Assembly: GCF_009389715.1 (NCBI RefSeq)
Contig: NC_052399.1
Span: 3,240,938-3,304,937 of the forward strand
Source: Phoenix dactylifera
Taxonomy: Eukaryota; Streptophyta; Magnoliopsida; Arecales; Arecaceae
Direction of reading: 5' to 3'
Length of the DNA: 64,000 nt
The notes under the pieces were generated by a model. That model saw nothing but the letters and a program-made list of their open reading frames with translations, made no database searches and had not been told where the DNA came from. This document shows, one piece after another, positions 37,109 through 47,586 of the stretch (within the stretch, counting starts at the first letter, position 1; every line of letters starts with the position of its first letter). The translations under genes were made by a program, and so were the position numbers.

Positions 37109-38515
37109 TCACGCACCCTTCCCAATCTCCTCCACGAATGCCCGAAGATTCCGATCAGACGGCCCTCCACTGGCGACGGCCTCTTGCACCCTGTCCCGCC
37201 ACATCTTTGCCTTCCTCCTCATCTCCGCCCCCTTCTCTCCTTGCCCCATGACGACTTCCAAACACCTCCGCAACTCCGCCCCCTCAAACACTCCCTCGTC
37301 GTTCGCCTCAGCCCTCACCCCCGTCCCCCACGCCTCCTCCGCCTGCTTCGCGTTCATCCCTTGGTCCGAGATCTGCGGTGCTCCCACGATCGGCACGCCG
37401 CACGCCAAGCTCTCCAGCATCGAGCTCCACCCGCAGTGCGTCACAAAACACCCGACCGAAGGGTGGGATAGCACCTTCACCTGAGAGCACCACTCCACCA
37501 CCATCCCCTTCTCTCCTTTCTCCAACTCGACTCCTTCTTCTCGGTTGTCCTTCCGAACCACCCAAAGATACGGCCGCCCGCACTCCTCTAATCCGTTCAA
37601 CATCTCTTCCAGCTGCTGTTTTCTCATAACGGACAAGCTCCCGAACGACACGTACACCACCGACTTCTCCGGCTTGGAGTCCAGCCACTCCATGTACCTC
37701 TTCCCATCCAGCTGAAAAATATCACCATGGGATGTGGTCTCTTCTGGAGACGGCAGCGACGGCCCTATTGGGAGTAGGTGCATCGCATCAACAGCTGAGA
37801 GCGCATCAGACTCCAATGCGTCAAAAGTGTTCAACAAAATCCTCGGTTTGTGGGACTTGGTCTTCTCGCGATCCACCGTCTCAAATACCTCGCGCAAAAT
37901 GATCAGGAACACCGAGTGGAGGGGATCGTCGGCGGAGATGGTGAGGAGAGACGGGAGGTCCCGGATTCGGAGCGGGGGCAGTCCCGGGAATTCCACCTCG
38001 AATAGTGGGTCACCACGATTGGAGGCGACGAGGCCTTCGTAGCCGTGGAAATAGTGGTAATAGATGGCGAAGACGATGGCGGGCTGGATCCAGTGTAGGA
38101 AAGACCGGATACCGTGCTCGCGTGCCACGTCGGCGGCCCACGGTAAGAGGATGGTGTAGATGAGGCACGTGACGGGCCGGCCGCTGGCGGTGAGGTCACC
38201 GAGCAGGTTGGAGAGGTTACGGGATCCGTGGAGCTTGGACTGGGCCATGCAATCGTTGAGCCCGGTTGTGCCGCCCTTGAAGCCGTCGTCGTAGCCGTCG
38301 GAGAAGGGAAGGTAGGAGAGGCGACCGTCTGAGACTTCACCGTCGGAGGCGGCGGACGGGAACATGCGGCGGTGGCCGGAGACAGTGGTGGAGAAGGTGA
38401 CGCGGGCGCCGGGGATCGTGCGGGCGAGTTGGGTGGCGAGGCGGAGGGCGGGGTTGATGTGGCCTTGGCCCGCGTAGGTGGCCAGCAGAAAGTGCTGTTG
38501 GGTTGGTTCCTCCAT
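37109..38515 (-). CDS. UGT75-type UDP-glycosyltransferase with an altered donor-binding box
   Basis: An intron-free frame of 468 aa beginning MEEPTQQHFLLATYAGQGHI. It is clearly paralogous to the UGT at 31.5 kb over its whole length. The catalytic His is kept (H19 in GQGH), although the usual PAQGH context is changed to AGQGH. The PSPG box spans residues 342-385. In it, the nearly invariant HCGWNS is HCGWSS (Asn to Ser at 364) and PQWTDQ is PQISDQ (Trp to Ile at 382). These residues normally contact the UDP-sugar, so donor choice or activity may be changed. The frame is otherwise intact and shows no sign of decay. It lies opposite the first UGT, about 4.2 kb away. Confidence 0.94.
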   Translation of the reverse strand: MEEPTQQHFLLATYAGQGHINPALRLATQLARTIPGARVTFSTTVSGHRRMFPSAASDGEVSDGRLSYLPFSDGYDDGFKGGTTGLNDCMAQSKLHGSRNLSNLLGDLTASGRPVTCLIYTILLPWAADVAREHGIRSFLHWIQPAIVFAIYYHYFHGYEGLVASNRGDPLFEVEFPGLPPLRIRDLPSLLTISADDPLHSVFLIILREVFETVDREKTKSHKPRILLNTFDALESDALSAVDAMHLLPIGPSLPSPEETTSHGDIFQLDGKRYMEWLDSKPEKSVVYVSFGSLSVMRKQQLEEMLNGLEECGRPYLWVVRKDNREEGVELEKGEKGMVVEWCSQVKVLSHPSVGCFVTHCGWSSMLESLACGVPIVGAPQISDQGMNAKQAEEAWGTGVRAEANDEGVFEGAELRRCLEVVMGQGEKGAEMRRKAKMWRDRVQEAVASGGPSDRNLRAFVEEIGKGA

Positions 38516-39592
38516 TCTTTTTCGAGTTTGGCGAGGGATTTCAGGGGTTCGAGTATGTGGTATATGGCGAGCTGTCTCGACTTCGGTCTTCGGATCGGCG
38601 TGGCTTCCTGTAGAGTGAGAGAGAGTGACGGTGAGACTAGTGAAGACGTCGCCAGGGACGTCAGTGGTTTTGAATCTAGCCAGGACTTACCAAAAAATAA
38701 TAAATTCGACCCAGGAAATTTTGTCGCGTTGAGCATTAACTTGGTGTAGCACGAAATGTGCCGTTACCATGGTTGCAAATGATAATGGATGATGACTCAG
38801 AAGTTGGCACCTCCTATCCCATCAACTTTGACCCGTACTCCTCTTTCTTAATTTTTTTAAACAAATATATAAAAAATCGTTGGTACTATGACCGTAACTA
38901 TGCCAGATTGATCCGGTCCGATTTGCTATTATGTTGAATCTGAATCTAAAATTAAGACCTAAATAAGATATTTGGATAGGGTTACTTATGATTCAAACCG
39001 ATCTAACCCATTTACACTTATACTTAGCATCCAATCATCATGCAAATAGTCAAAGTCCACTGATTGGGGTCATGTCATTTGGACCACCACTATAAATCAT
39101 CTCTATCTTATTTGTGTGGGCTCCATTCATCATCGTACACTCATCTCGAATTGCTAGCCCTCTCGTCTCCCCTCGAATTCTCATCTCAAATTGTTTTTGT
39201 GCATTGTTGACGTGGTCCACACTATATAGAGTATTATTTCTCTCAAGCCTATTTGGACCTGTAAATAAAATGGAACTACTTCAGAGACCCTACGCGTATA
39301 GGAAGATACTTACAACCTAAATGACCTTATGTATTACGAAGCTGTCCAAAGTTTTGCTGCCGTTTATGGCTCTGGAAAGCATTTGCTAACAATCAAACTG
39401 CCTCATTAGCATACAGTTTTGCATGCTCGGTAACAAGAAGGATATAGTAGCTGTGGGTACTAAAAATTGTGAATAGTAGAGTTCTGTCAGCATGCCAAAA
39501 AGGTTTTAACCTAAGCCTAAGAAAGAGGCTTAGAAACTAAAGCTAAGTGCCCTTCAAAAGTAATTTCCAAATTACTACTTGTAAATCTTGAA
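38516..39592. other. promoter side of the second UGT gene
   Basis: The leader and promoter of the minus-strand UGT lie here. A TATA-like TTTATATATTTG is found about 350 bp upstream (near 38867), too far to be convincing. No other gene was recognised. Confidence 0.4.
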
Positions 39593-40055
39593 GGGCTCGT
39601 TTGATCCGCAGGAAGCATTTTTTCTTTTAGGAATATAATTCCTAAAAAACATATTTCTAAAAAGAAGATACCTCGAAAAGTATTTTTGACATGTTTGGTA
39701 GACTATGAGAAAGTGACACAGTATTTATGTTTGGTTGATCATCCATTTTTTTGAAAAAGTTATATATAATTCCTATTATATCCTTAATAAAAATTAGGTT
39801 TTTAATGTCTCTTTAATGCTGAAGGGTCTTATTGGGAAAAAAATAAAAATGGAGTGATTTCCGACTTATGGAAAAGTAACTTTTCTATGTTTCTAATGGA
39901 AAAAACTTTTCCATCAAATGCGGGAATCATATTCCCATGGGAATACAACTTTTTCATCTCTCTCATTTGAAACTTCCAACCAAACAAAAAGCATCTTATT
40001 AATTTTCCGTTAACTACATTTTTTCTCCTCCTTTTTTCATGAACCAAACGCGCCC
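39593..40055. mobile_element. MITE with Harbinger/Tourist-like ends
   Basis: 463 bp bounded by imperfect inverted ends GGGCTCGTTTGATC and GGGCGCGTTTGGTT, flanked by the trinucleotide GAA on both sides. The interior is AT-rich and non-coding. The ends resemble Tourist-type MITEs, but GAA is not the TWA target normally seen, so the superfamily is uncertain. Confidence 0.55.
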
Positions 40056-40513
40056 GAAGAATAACACTCTGAACTGCCGTTATGTCCACATCATCAGTTC
40101 TCTCTTCCTACATGGTGTATTCTTAGTATTTGTCGCTACCTTCTGGTATTGGGTGCCTTTGGGATTGCAACAATGGACCACCAACCGTCGCGTGAATTAG
40201 GGCATTCACTATTTTGGAGGCAGCAATGTGATGTCCAAGAGGATGTAACCACAACACCCTAATGAAGCAGCACCCAGCAGTCCCTCTCGAGAAACGGCTT
40301 GAAGCAGCACCCAGCAGTCCCTCACTAATCTCATTATATTTAAATTGCTCACATGGGACTTGAACGCTATTCGGTGGAACCACAAGATTCCACAAGAAGC
40401 CCACAGTATCCAATTTTATCTAATCGCATCTAGATCTATCAAGCTAAGGTGCAGTTTCCTCGCCTAAGGCAGTTTCATTCAGCGAGGCCAATTTTGAAAA
40501 TGAGAGTTCTTAG

Positions 40514-41529
40514 TGTTGGGGGAAAAACCCAAGTCATGCCGCCTCGGAGGCGCTCGACTAAAGAGCGCCGACCAGAAAGGCGCTCGACTAAAGAGCGCCG
40601 ACCAGAGGCGCTCGACTAAAAGCGCCGACCAGAAAGGCGCTAAAAGCGCCGACCAGAAAGGCGCCCAGCTAGAAAGAGCCGACCAGAAAGCGCCGACCAG
40701 AAACAAATCCCGCCACAGGACACTCCCTTAGGTGATCAGCTCGGCTTAGAACCCGGACCGGGCCCATGCCTTAGTCAAACTCAGTCCCTGCCTAACCCCC
40801 TAAGGGACTTGACAGCTCCACTACCACCTGCCACCATCTCTAAGCCATCAAGGCACAAGATCTCCGCAGGTATTCGGCACGACCTGTCATTAATGCATGA
40901 GACCCCCTCAGATTTCCAATGCACTCAGTCATTAAATGAACACGGCTCAAGATGATCTCTGGGTCACTGAACCATCAAAGCGTATGGCTCTCCCTGACCG
41001 CCGGTTCACTCGGTAATTAATGCACTTACCATCTACGAACCCCAGGCCCACCACGGCCGACGGTTCAACCACTCCAATGGGTCCGATCAACCGCGACAAT
41101 TCCCTGACTCTGGCCTGATTCGGCCTTATTCTCCACTACGCCATTAATGGGCCAAATCGTGCCCAATTATCACAAAAGAAGATAAATTCCTCTGTCACCT
41201 CCCAGGTAACATATCCTTCTATAAAAGGGAGCCTGGGGGGGAAGGAGGAGGGGGAGGAAGAGGAAAAGGAACGAAAACAAGTAAATAGCACAGACACACA
41301 AGAAAAAAAGCACTCTCCCCTTTACTCTCCCCACATATCAGCCCCCTCTGACTTAAGCATCGGAGGGCCGACGCCGGAAAGCCCGGCCACCGGCTTTTTT
41401 GCAGGACAGGACTCACTCCCTCTCGCCAAGGAGGACGCCACCGGCCGGCGCACCGCCGTCCGCCGTCCCGGCAGCGGAGCTCCTCCCCCCTTGGCTCGCG
41501 GCGGCCCCCGAGTCCAATTTCCAGCAACA
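40514..41529 (+). mobile_element. solo LTR of a gypsy-type element
   Basis: A 1016-bp unit starting TGTTGGGGGAAAAACCC and ending TTTCCAGCAACA, flanked by an exact 5-bp duplication CTTAG (40509-40513 and 41530-41534). No internal region lies beside it, so it is a solo LTR left by recombination. A TATA box (CTATAAAAGGG, about 41219) gives the orientation. Near the 5' end (40555-40700) is a short tandem array of GAGCGCCGACCAGAAAGGCG-like units. Its two ends match those of the gypsy LTRs at 48.6-57.1 kb, so the families are related. Confidence 0.9.
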
Positions 41530-41749
41530 CTTAGTATTCCTTTTTAATCGTTTTTAGGACAAGCCTCCTTCACCGGCAGCCTCTTGTGCCTCGTTTCTCC
41601 ACACCTCTGCCTTCTTCCTAATCTCCGTAGCTCCCTCTTCCTCCTCCAACTCAACTTCTTCCTCTTTATTATCTCTCTCTCTCTCTCACTCTCTTATTTT
41701 TTTTCCTTCTCCTGCAATATTCGCCTCCCGGAATGCATGTAATGTCTGA

Positions 41750-42965
41750 AAAAAAACTTAGCTCCTAAACCAATCTGCGAGTATCGCGGATAACAGAGTG
41801 CCTATCACCATATTTGTCCACTCTCTGCATCCAATCAATCACTATTGACGAGTTCCCTCGAGGCATACACGCTCAGTATCAAGCATTCGCACCTCACAAA
41901 TGAGATACTTTCTTAGGTTGTCCGTAACTCAGCCCCAACTACAGTCAGAGCCGGCCCGAGCCTTAGGCGATCAAGGCGATCGCCTAAGGCCTCGGGCCAA
42001 TGAAAGCCCCCAGGAGGTGAAGCTAGCAAAGAGATTGAGAGAGAGAGAGAGAGAGAGAGAGGGAAATTTCTTGCATCGTGACTAAAAGGAAGCAAAGGCT
42101 CCATATAAAACGGGAACAGGAGCTGGCTACGAGTCTTTCCCCTTGACGGAAGGGAGGTGGAGAGTTTCCTAGCCTGCAGAGCGGCAATTTGGGAAGTTGG
42201 GGACAGTAGTTTTGTTTTGGGTGGAGAGAGAGAGAGTGAGAGAGAGAGAGGAGGGATTTGGTTGGCTTGATACACGCCTGAAGCCACTCTGATCCAGCTG
42301 GGCCATCGGGAAGAAAGATAGGGGATTGGAGATGGACTTCTTGGAGGGTAGAGAGAGAAAAGGAGGGGGGGGGGGCGGGGTGTTGAATGGCTGCTGTGTT
42401 GTGATGCTGCAGTTGCTGCTTCGGTACTCACTTGAAAGGGAGATGGTGGGATGAGATTTTTATTAATTAGATTGAGTGAATCTCCCATAATGCCCCTACT
42501 TTCTTTTATAGAGAGGTTCTTTTCTGGACAAATTCTTTCTTTTACCTTGACCATGAAGTGCTATTGGGATGACCTTTTCCTATTCTGCTCATGCTTGACA
42601 GGGTAAAAGTATTATCAAGCATTATCTCAATTATTTAATCAGTTTCATGGCTTTTTTTCTTGGGGGTAATTACTTTTCTGTGCTCCCATTCAAAAATTAT
42701 ATTAAATTGAAAAGGCTTCTTGTCTATCTTTGTTAGATTTATGTATCTTTGTTGAAATAGTATACTTGATAGCTATCTATTTTCATATCATTTTTTTAAA
42801 TATTTTATACTTATTCAAAATTTTATTATTAAAAAAAAGAGGCCTTATTTATTGGATTCGCCTTAGGCCTCCAAATGTATTGGGCCACCCCTGACTACAG
42901 TAAGACCAGACAGACGATGGCTATCCGCTGCTATCATCCTACCGAAATAGTTTTTGGATCACAAA
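41750..42965 (-). mobile_element. LINE RNase H remnant inside the UGT pseudogene
   Basis: Minus-strand frames with stops read SIVIDWMQRVDKYGDRH and IRDTRRLV, the same RNase H tail as at 36.2 and 59.6 kb. The remnant is in two parts (42965-42902 and 41937-41750), divided by the hAT element. Confidence 0.7.
41946..42893. mobile_element. non-autonomous hAT transposon
   Basis: 948 bp with inverted ends CAGAGCCGGCCC and CAGGGGTGGCCC, flanked by an exact 8-bp duplication ACTACAGT (41938-41945 and 42894-42901). Both features are diagnostic for hAT. The interior has GA-rich and CT-rich runs and no transposase. The related LINE remnant at 59.7 kb carries the same target site uninterrupted (59757-59764), which serves as an empty site. 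Confidence 0.9.
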
Positions 42966-43265
42966 TTGGACCTCTCTATTGTCCTTTCGCACCACCCACA
43001 GAAAAATACGGCCTCCCGTATGTCTACTTCTTTCTGTATCCTTCAGCCCCCATGTCTCCTCCAACAGCCGCTTCACATGCTTCCAAAGGACACATACACC
43101 ACCGAGCCCAGTGGTGATTTATTAGAAAAAAAATCACTCCTAGATGTACCCGTGCCATCTATAGAAAGGGGCGGTACCATTGGCCCTGCAGTGATAAGGT
43201 CTGAGTCGTAAATGGCCACGAGAACCTCCATCTCTAACGCATCAAAAAGTGTTCACAAAAAAAAA

Positions 43266-44040
43266 GGGGAATTTACTTTTCCATCCCTCTAAAGACTCCA
43301 CTGTAACAAAAAGTCCTTGTTAATTAAATCTAAAACAACCGGTCCAGAAACTTTCCAAACTGTAATTCTCGGTCCCTGAGCCCCTTTTATTTTGAAATAA
43401 GATACCGAAAATGCCCCTTCCCTCATGATCTCCCATCCTTTCGAAGAAGAAAAATTTCAGAGACTTTCCAAACTGTAATCTCCGAGCCGCGGCTGCTGCC
43501 GACCGCGGCCTGCCCCCTCCCGCGGCCGCCGCCGGCTCGCCTCCTCTCGAGCCCCCTCCCGCGGCCGCGCCGCCGGGAATGCCTCAGCCCCCGCCCCCAT
43601 GGTGGGAAGGTGCCGAAGAAGAGGAAGAAGGGCGCCGTCCCGCATCCTGCGGCTGTCGCCGGCCACGGCCCGCCCTCCTCCAGCGTCCGCCGTGGCCCAG
43701 CCCCTTTCCGGCGCCGCCGGCCTCGCAGAAAGAGAAGAAAGAAGAAGAAGGGAAGAAGAGAAGAAAAAAAAGAAAAAGAAAAGAAAAAGTTTGAACTGGG
43801 GTCGACTCCTGCTCTGCTGGGGTCGACTCGTGAGAATCTTGGGTCGACTCGCTCACTTCTACAACAATTTTCTAAGAACACTTAACTGTGTGCACAGTCC
43901 TGTTAACTGTGTTCGCAGACAACTTAACTGTGTGCCGCCAGCTCGCGGAAGGAGAAAAAAGAAGAAAGAAGAAGAAGGGAAGAAGAGAAGAAAAAAAAAG
44001 AAAAAAAAAGAAAAAAAGAAAAAAATAAAAATAAAGTTAA
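43266..44040 (+). repeat. left inverted arm of the Mutator-like element
   Basis: It includes a GC-rich block (43480-43730) and two GA-rich blocks, and ends in AAATAAAAATAAAGTTAA. It pairs with 47095-47586. It is about 280 bp longer than the right arm because of an insert at about 43790-43955 carrying GGGTCGACTC words and TTAACTGTGT repeats in inverse orientation. Long proline- and arginine-rich open frames here are caused by base composition. Confidence 0.85.
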
Positions 44041-44295
44041 ATAAGCTTGGAACAATTAAATAAGTTTGGAATACACTTAATCTAACATGACACACAGTTA
44101 AATAAGCTTGGAACATATTTAAATCATCCCGGAACACACTTATTCTACCCCAGAACACAGTTATTTCGACTCTGCACACAGTTAAGTGTTATTAGAAAAT
44201 TATTGTAGACTTATGCTGAGCTGGGGTCAAGCTGGGGTCGACCCCTGAAGAGCTGGGGTCGACCCCCTGAAATCAGGCAGAAAAACAGCTCTCTG

Positions 44296-44420
44296 GAAAG
44301 CCTGAGAGAGTCGACTCCAGGTGAGCAGGGGTCGACTCGTGCTATTAAGGGGTCGACTCCACGTGAGCAGGGGTCGACCCCAGGTCTGTGAATACAGTTA
44401 AGTTGTATGTGAACACAGTT
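44296..44420 (+). repeat. GTCGAC module, left copy
   Basis: A module starting GAAAGCCTGAGAG, with GAGTCGACTCCAGGTGAGCA-like units of about 30 bp. It recurs in direct orientation at 46953-47075, so the 21-bp array is bounded by direct repeats. Confidence 0.8.
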
Positions 44421-46953
44421 AACTTGTCTAGGAACACAGTTAAGTTGTCTGTGAACACAGTTAACTTGTCTAGGAACACAGTTGTTTAGGAACACAGTTA
44501 AGTTGTTTGGGAACACAGTTAACTTGTCTGGGAACACAGTTAAGTTGTCTGGGAACACAGTTAAGTTGTCTAGGAACACAGTTAATTTGTCTAGGAATAC
44601 AGTTAACTTGTCTAGGAACACAGTTGTTTAGGAACACAGTTAAATTGTTTGGGAACACAGTTAACTTGTCTAGGAACACAGTTGTCTAGGAACACAGTTA
44701 AGTTGTCTGTGAACACAGTTAAGTTGTTTAGGAACACAGTTATCTAAGAATACAGTTAACTTGTCTAGGAACACAGTTAAGTTGTCTGTGAATACAGTTA
44801 ACTTGTCTAGGAACACAGTTGTTTAGGAACACAGTTAAGTTGTTTGGGAACACAGTTAACTTGTCTGGGAACACAGTTAAGTTGTCTAGGAATACAGTTA
44901 GTTTGTCTAGGAACACAGTTAACTTGTCTAGGAACACAGTTGTTTAGGAACACAGTTAAATTGTTTGGGAACACAGTTAACTTGTCTAGGAACACAGTTA
45001 ACTTGTCTAGGAACACAGTTGTCCAGGAACACAGTTAAGTTGTCTGTGAACACAGTTAAGTTGTTTAGGAACACAGTTATCTAAGAATACAGTTAACTTG
45101 TCTAGGAACACAGTTGAGTTGTCTGTGAACACAGTTAACTTGTCTAGGAACACAGTTGTTTAGGAACACAGTTAAGTTGTTTGGGAACACAGTTAACTTG
45201 TCTGGGAACACAGTTAAGTTGTTTAGGAACACAGTTAATTTGTCTAGGAACACAGTTAACTTATCTAGGAACACAGTTAAATTATTTGGGAACACAGTTA
45301 ACTTGTCTAGGAACACAGTTAACTTGTCTAGGAACACAGTTGTCTAGGAACACAGTTAAGTTGTCTGTGAACACAGTTAAGTTGTTTAGGAACACAGTTA
45401 TCTAAGAATACAGTTAAGTTGTTTGGGAACACAGTTAACTTGTCTAGGAACACAATTAATTTGTCTAGGAACACAGTTGTCCAGGAACACAGTTAAGTTG
45501 TCTAGGAACACAGTTGTCTGGGAACACAGTTAACTTGTCTAGGAACACAGTTAACTTGTCTAGGAACACAGTTGTTTAGGAACACAGTTAAGTTGTTTGG
45601 GAACACAGTTAACTTGTCTGGAAACACAGTTAAGTTGTCTAGGAACACAGTTAATTTGTCTAGGAACACAGTTAACTTGTCTAGGAACACAGTTAACTTA
45701 TCTAGAAACACAGTTAAATTGTTTGGGAACACAGTTAACTTGTCTAGGAACACAGTTAACTTGTCTAGGAACACAGTTGTCTAGGAACACAGTTAAGTTG
45801 TCTGTGAACACAGTTAAGTTGTTTGGGAACACAGTTATCTAAGAATACAGTTAACTTGTCTAGGAACATAGTTAAGTTGTCTGTGAACACAGTTAACTTG
45901 TCTAGGAACACAGTTGTTTAGGAACACAGTTAAGTTGTTTGGAACACAGTTAACTTGTCTGGGAACACAGTTAAGTTGTCTAGGAACACAGTTAATTTGT
46001 CTAGGAACACAGTTAACTTGTCTAGGAACACAGTTGTTTAGGAACACAGTTAAATTGTTTGGGAACACAGTTAACTTGTCTAGGAATACAGTTAACTTGT
46101 CTAGGAACACAGTTGTCTAGGAACACAGTTAAGTTGTCTGTGAACACAGTTAAGTTGTTTAGGAACACAGTTATCTAAGAATACAGTTAACTTGTCTAGG
46201 AACACAGTTAAGTTGTCTGTGAACACAGTTAACTTGTCTAGGAACACAGTTGTTTAGGAACACAGTTAAGTTGTTTGGGAACACAGTTAACTTGTCTGGG
46301 AACACAGTTAAGTTGTCTAGGAACACAGTTAATTTGTCTAGGAACACAGTTAACTTGTCTAGGAACACAGTTGTTTAGGAACACAGTTAAATTGTTTGGG
46401 AACACAGTTAACTTGTCTAGGAACACAGTTAACTTGTCTAGGAACACAATTGTCTAGGAACACAGTTAACTTGTCTAGGAACACAGTTAACTTGTCTAGG
46501 AACACAGTTGTCTAGGAACACAGTTAACTTGTCTGTGAACACAGTTAAGTTGTTTAGGAACACAGTTATCTAAGAATACAGTTAACTTGTCTAGGAACAC
46601 AGTTAAGTTGTCTGTGAACACAGTTAACTTGTCTAGGAACACAGTTGTCTTGGAACACAGTTAAGTTGTTTGGGAACACAGTTAACTTGTCTAGGAACAC
46701 AGTTAACTTGTCTAGGAACACAGTTAACTTGTCTAGGAACACAGTTAATTTGTCTAGGAACACAGTTGTCTAGGAACACAGTTAAGTTGTCTGTGAACAC
46801 AGTTAATTTGTCTAGGAACACAGTTGTCTAGGAACACAGTTCAGTTGTTTGGGAACACAGTTAACTTGTCTAGGAACACAGTTGTCTAGGTACATAGTTA
46901 AGTTATCTAGGAACACAGTTAACTTGTTTGTGAACACAGTTAACTTGTCTAGG
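44392..46953 (+). repeat. 21-bp minisatellite array with higher-order structure
   Basis: About 2.56 kb of head-to-tail variants of GGAACACAGTTAACTTGTCT plus A (21 bp), mixed with a 16-bp short form (GGAACACAGTTGTCTA). The variant TATCTAAGAA marks a higher-order unit at 44741, 45078, 45399, 45836, 46172 and 46567, giving spacings of 337, 321, 437, 336 and 395 bp. Because 21 is divisible by 3, runs of full units stay open in several frames and encode heptapeptide repeats such as TVFLDKL (minus) or NTVNLSR (plus). These are not treated as genes. Confidence 0.95.
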
Positions 46954-47075
46954 AAAGCCTGAGAGTCGACTCCAGGTGAGCAGGGGTCGACTCGTGCTGT
47001 TAAGGGGTCGACTCCAGATGAGCAGAGGTCGACTCCAGGTCTGTGAACACAGTTAAGTTGTCTGTGAACACAATT
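46953..47075 (+). repeat. GTCGAC module, right copy
   Basis: Direct copy of the module at 44296-44420, again beginning GAAAGCCTGAGAG and running into 21-bp units. Confidence 0.8.
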
Positions 47076-47094
47076 AACTTGTCTAGGAACACAG

Positions 47095-47586
47095 TTAACT
47101 TTATTTTTATTTTTATTTTATTTTCTTTTCTTTTTTTTCTTTCATTTTTTTTATTTTCTTTTCTTTTTCTTTTTTTTTCTTCTCTTCTTCCCTTCTCCTT
47201 CTTTCTTCTTCCTTCTCCTCTCGCGAGGCCGGCAGCTACGGAAGGGGGTCGGACGGTGGCGGCCACAGGATGGGGCCACCGGGGGGGCAGCGGCTCCTCT
47301 TCTTTGGCACCTCCCCACCGTGGGGGCGGAGGTATTTCCGGCGGCGCGGAAGGGGGCAGCGGGTGCGGGAGGGGGCGGGCTGTGGCCGGCGGCAGGCACG
47401 GGAGGGGGTGGGCCGTGGCCGGCGGCTGCCTTTTTCTTCTCCTTCTTCGGTGGGAATGGGAGAGGCGGGGGCATTTTGGTCCCATAAAGCAATGTTGAAA
47501 TATATATGGACCGGTTGTTAAACAACCGGTCAACAGGGATTTAATGTTAAAGTTCGGTCAATAAATGGACCGCTGAGCAAGTTTCC
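47095..47586 (-). repeat. right inverted arm of the Mutator-like element
   Basis: It starts TTAACTTTATTTTTATTTTT, passes through a CT-rich and then a GC-rich block, and ends AAGTTTCCC. It is the inverted partner of 43266-44040. Open frames in it are composition artefacts. Confidence 0.85.

Larger units (their letters stand above)
43266..47586. mobile_element. Mutator-like element with long inverted arms and an internal 21-bp array
   Basis: 4321 bp flanked by a 10-bp duplication CAAAAAAAAA (43256-43265 and 47587-47596), the size expected for MULEs. The outer ends GGGGAATTTACT and GGGAAACTTGCT are imperfect inverted repeats, and inverted similarity continues inwards through ACAACCGGTCCA, a GC-rich block and a GA-rich block. 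No transposase was found, so the element is non-autonomous. Between the arms lie GTCGAC-containing repeats and the 21-bp array. The duplication is a C plus an A run and is low in complexity, but the UGT pseudogene resumes in register on both sides, which confirms the boundaries. Confidence 0.85.

Noticed and set aside
37308-38736. Open frames of 126 and 277 codons overlapping the second UGT in other frames.
   Set aside because: They overlap the UGT coding sequence, which is GC-rich and so has few stops in alternative frames.
43423-44063. Long Arg/Pro/Gly- and Lys-rich open frames in the left arm (also 47000-47533 in the right arm).
   Set aside because: They arise from GC-rich and GA-rich composition, and occur on both strands in mirrored positions because the arms are inverted repeats.
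44211-46821. Many overlapping open frames of 60-136 codons on both strands with heptapeptide repeats.
   Set aside because: They follow from the 21-bp period of the minisatellite. They have no codon bias and no start or domain context.
44392-46953. CRISPR-like array.
   Set aside because: The repeats are head to tail without unique spacers, and this is a plant nuclear sequence.
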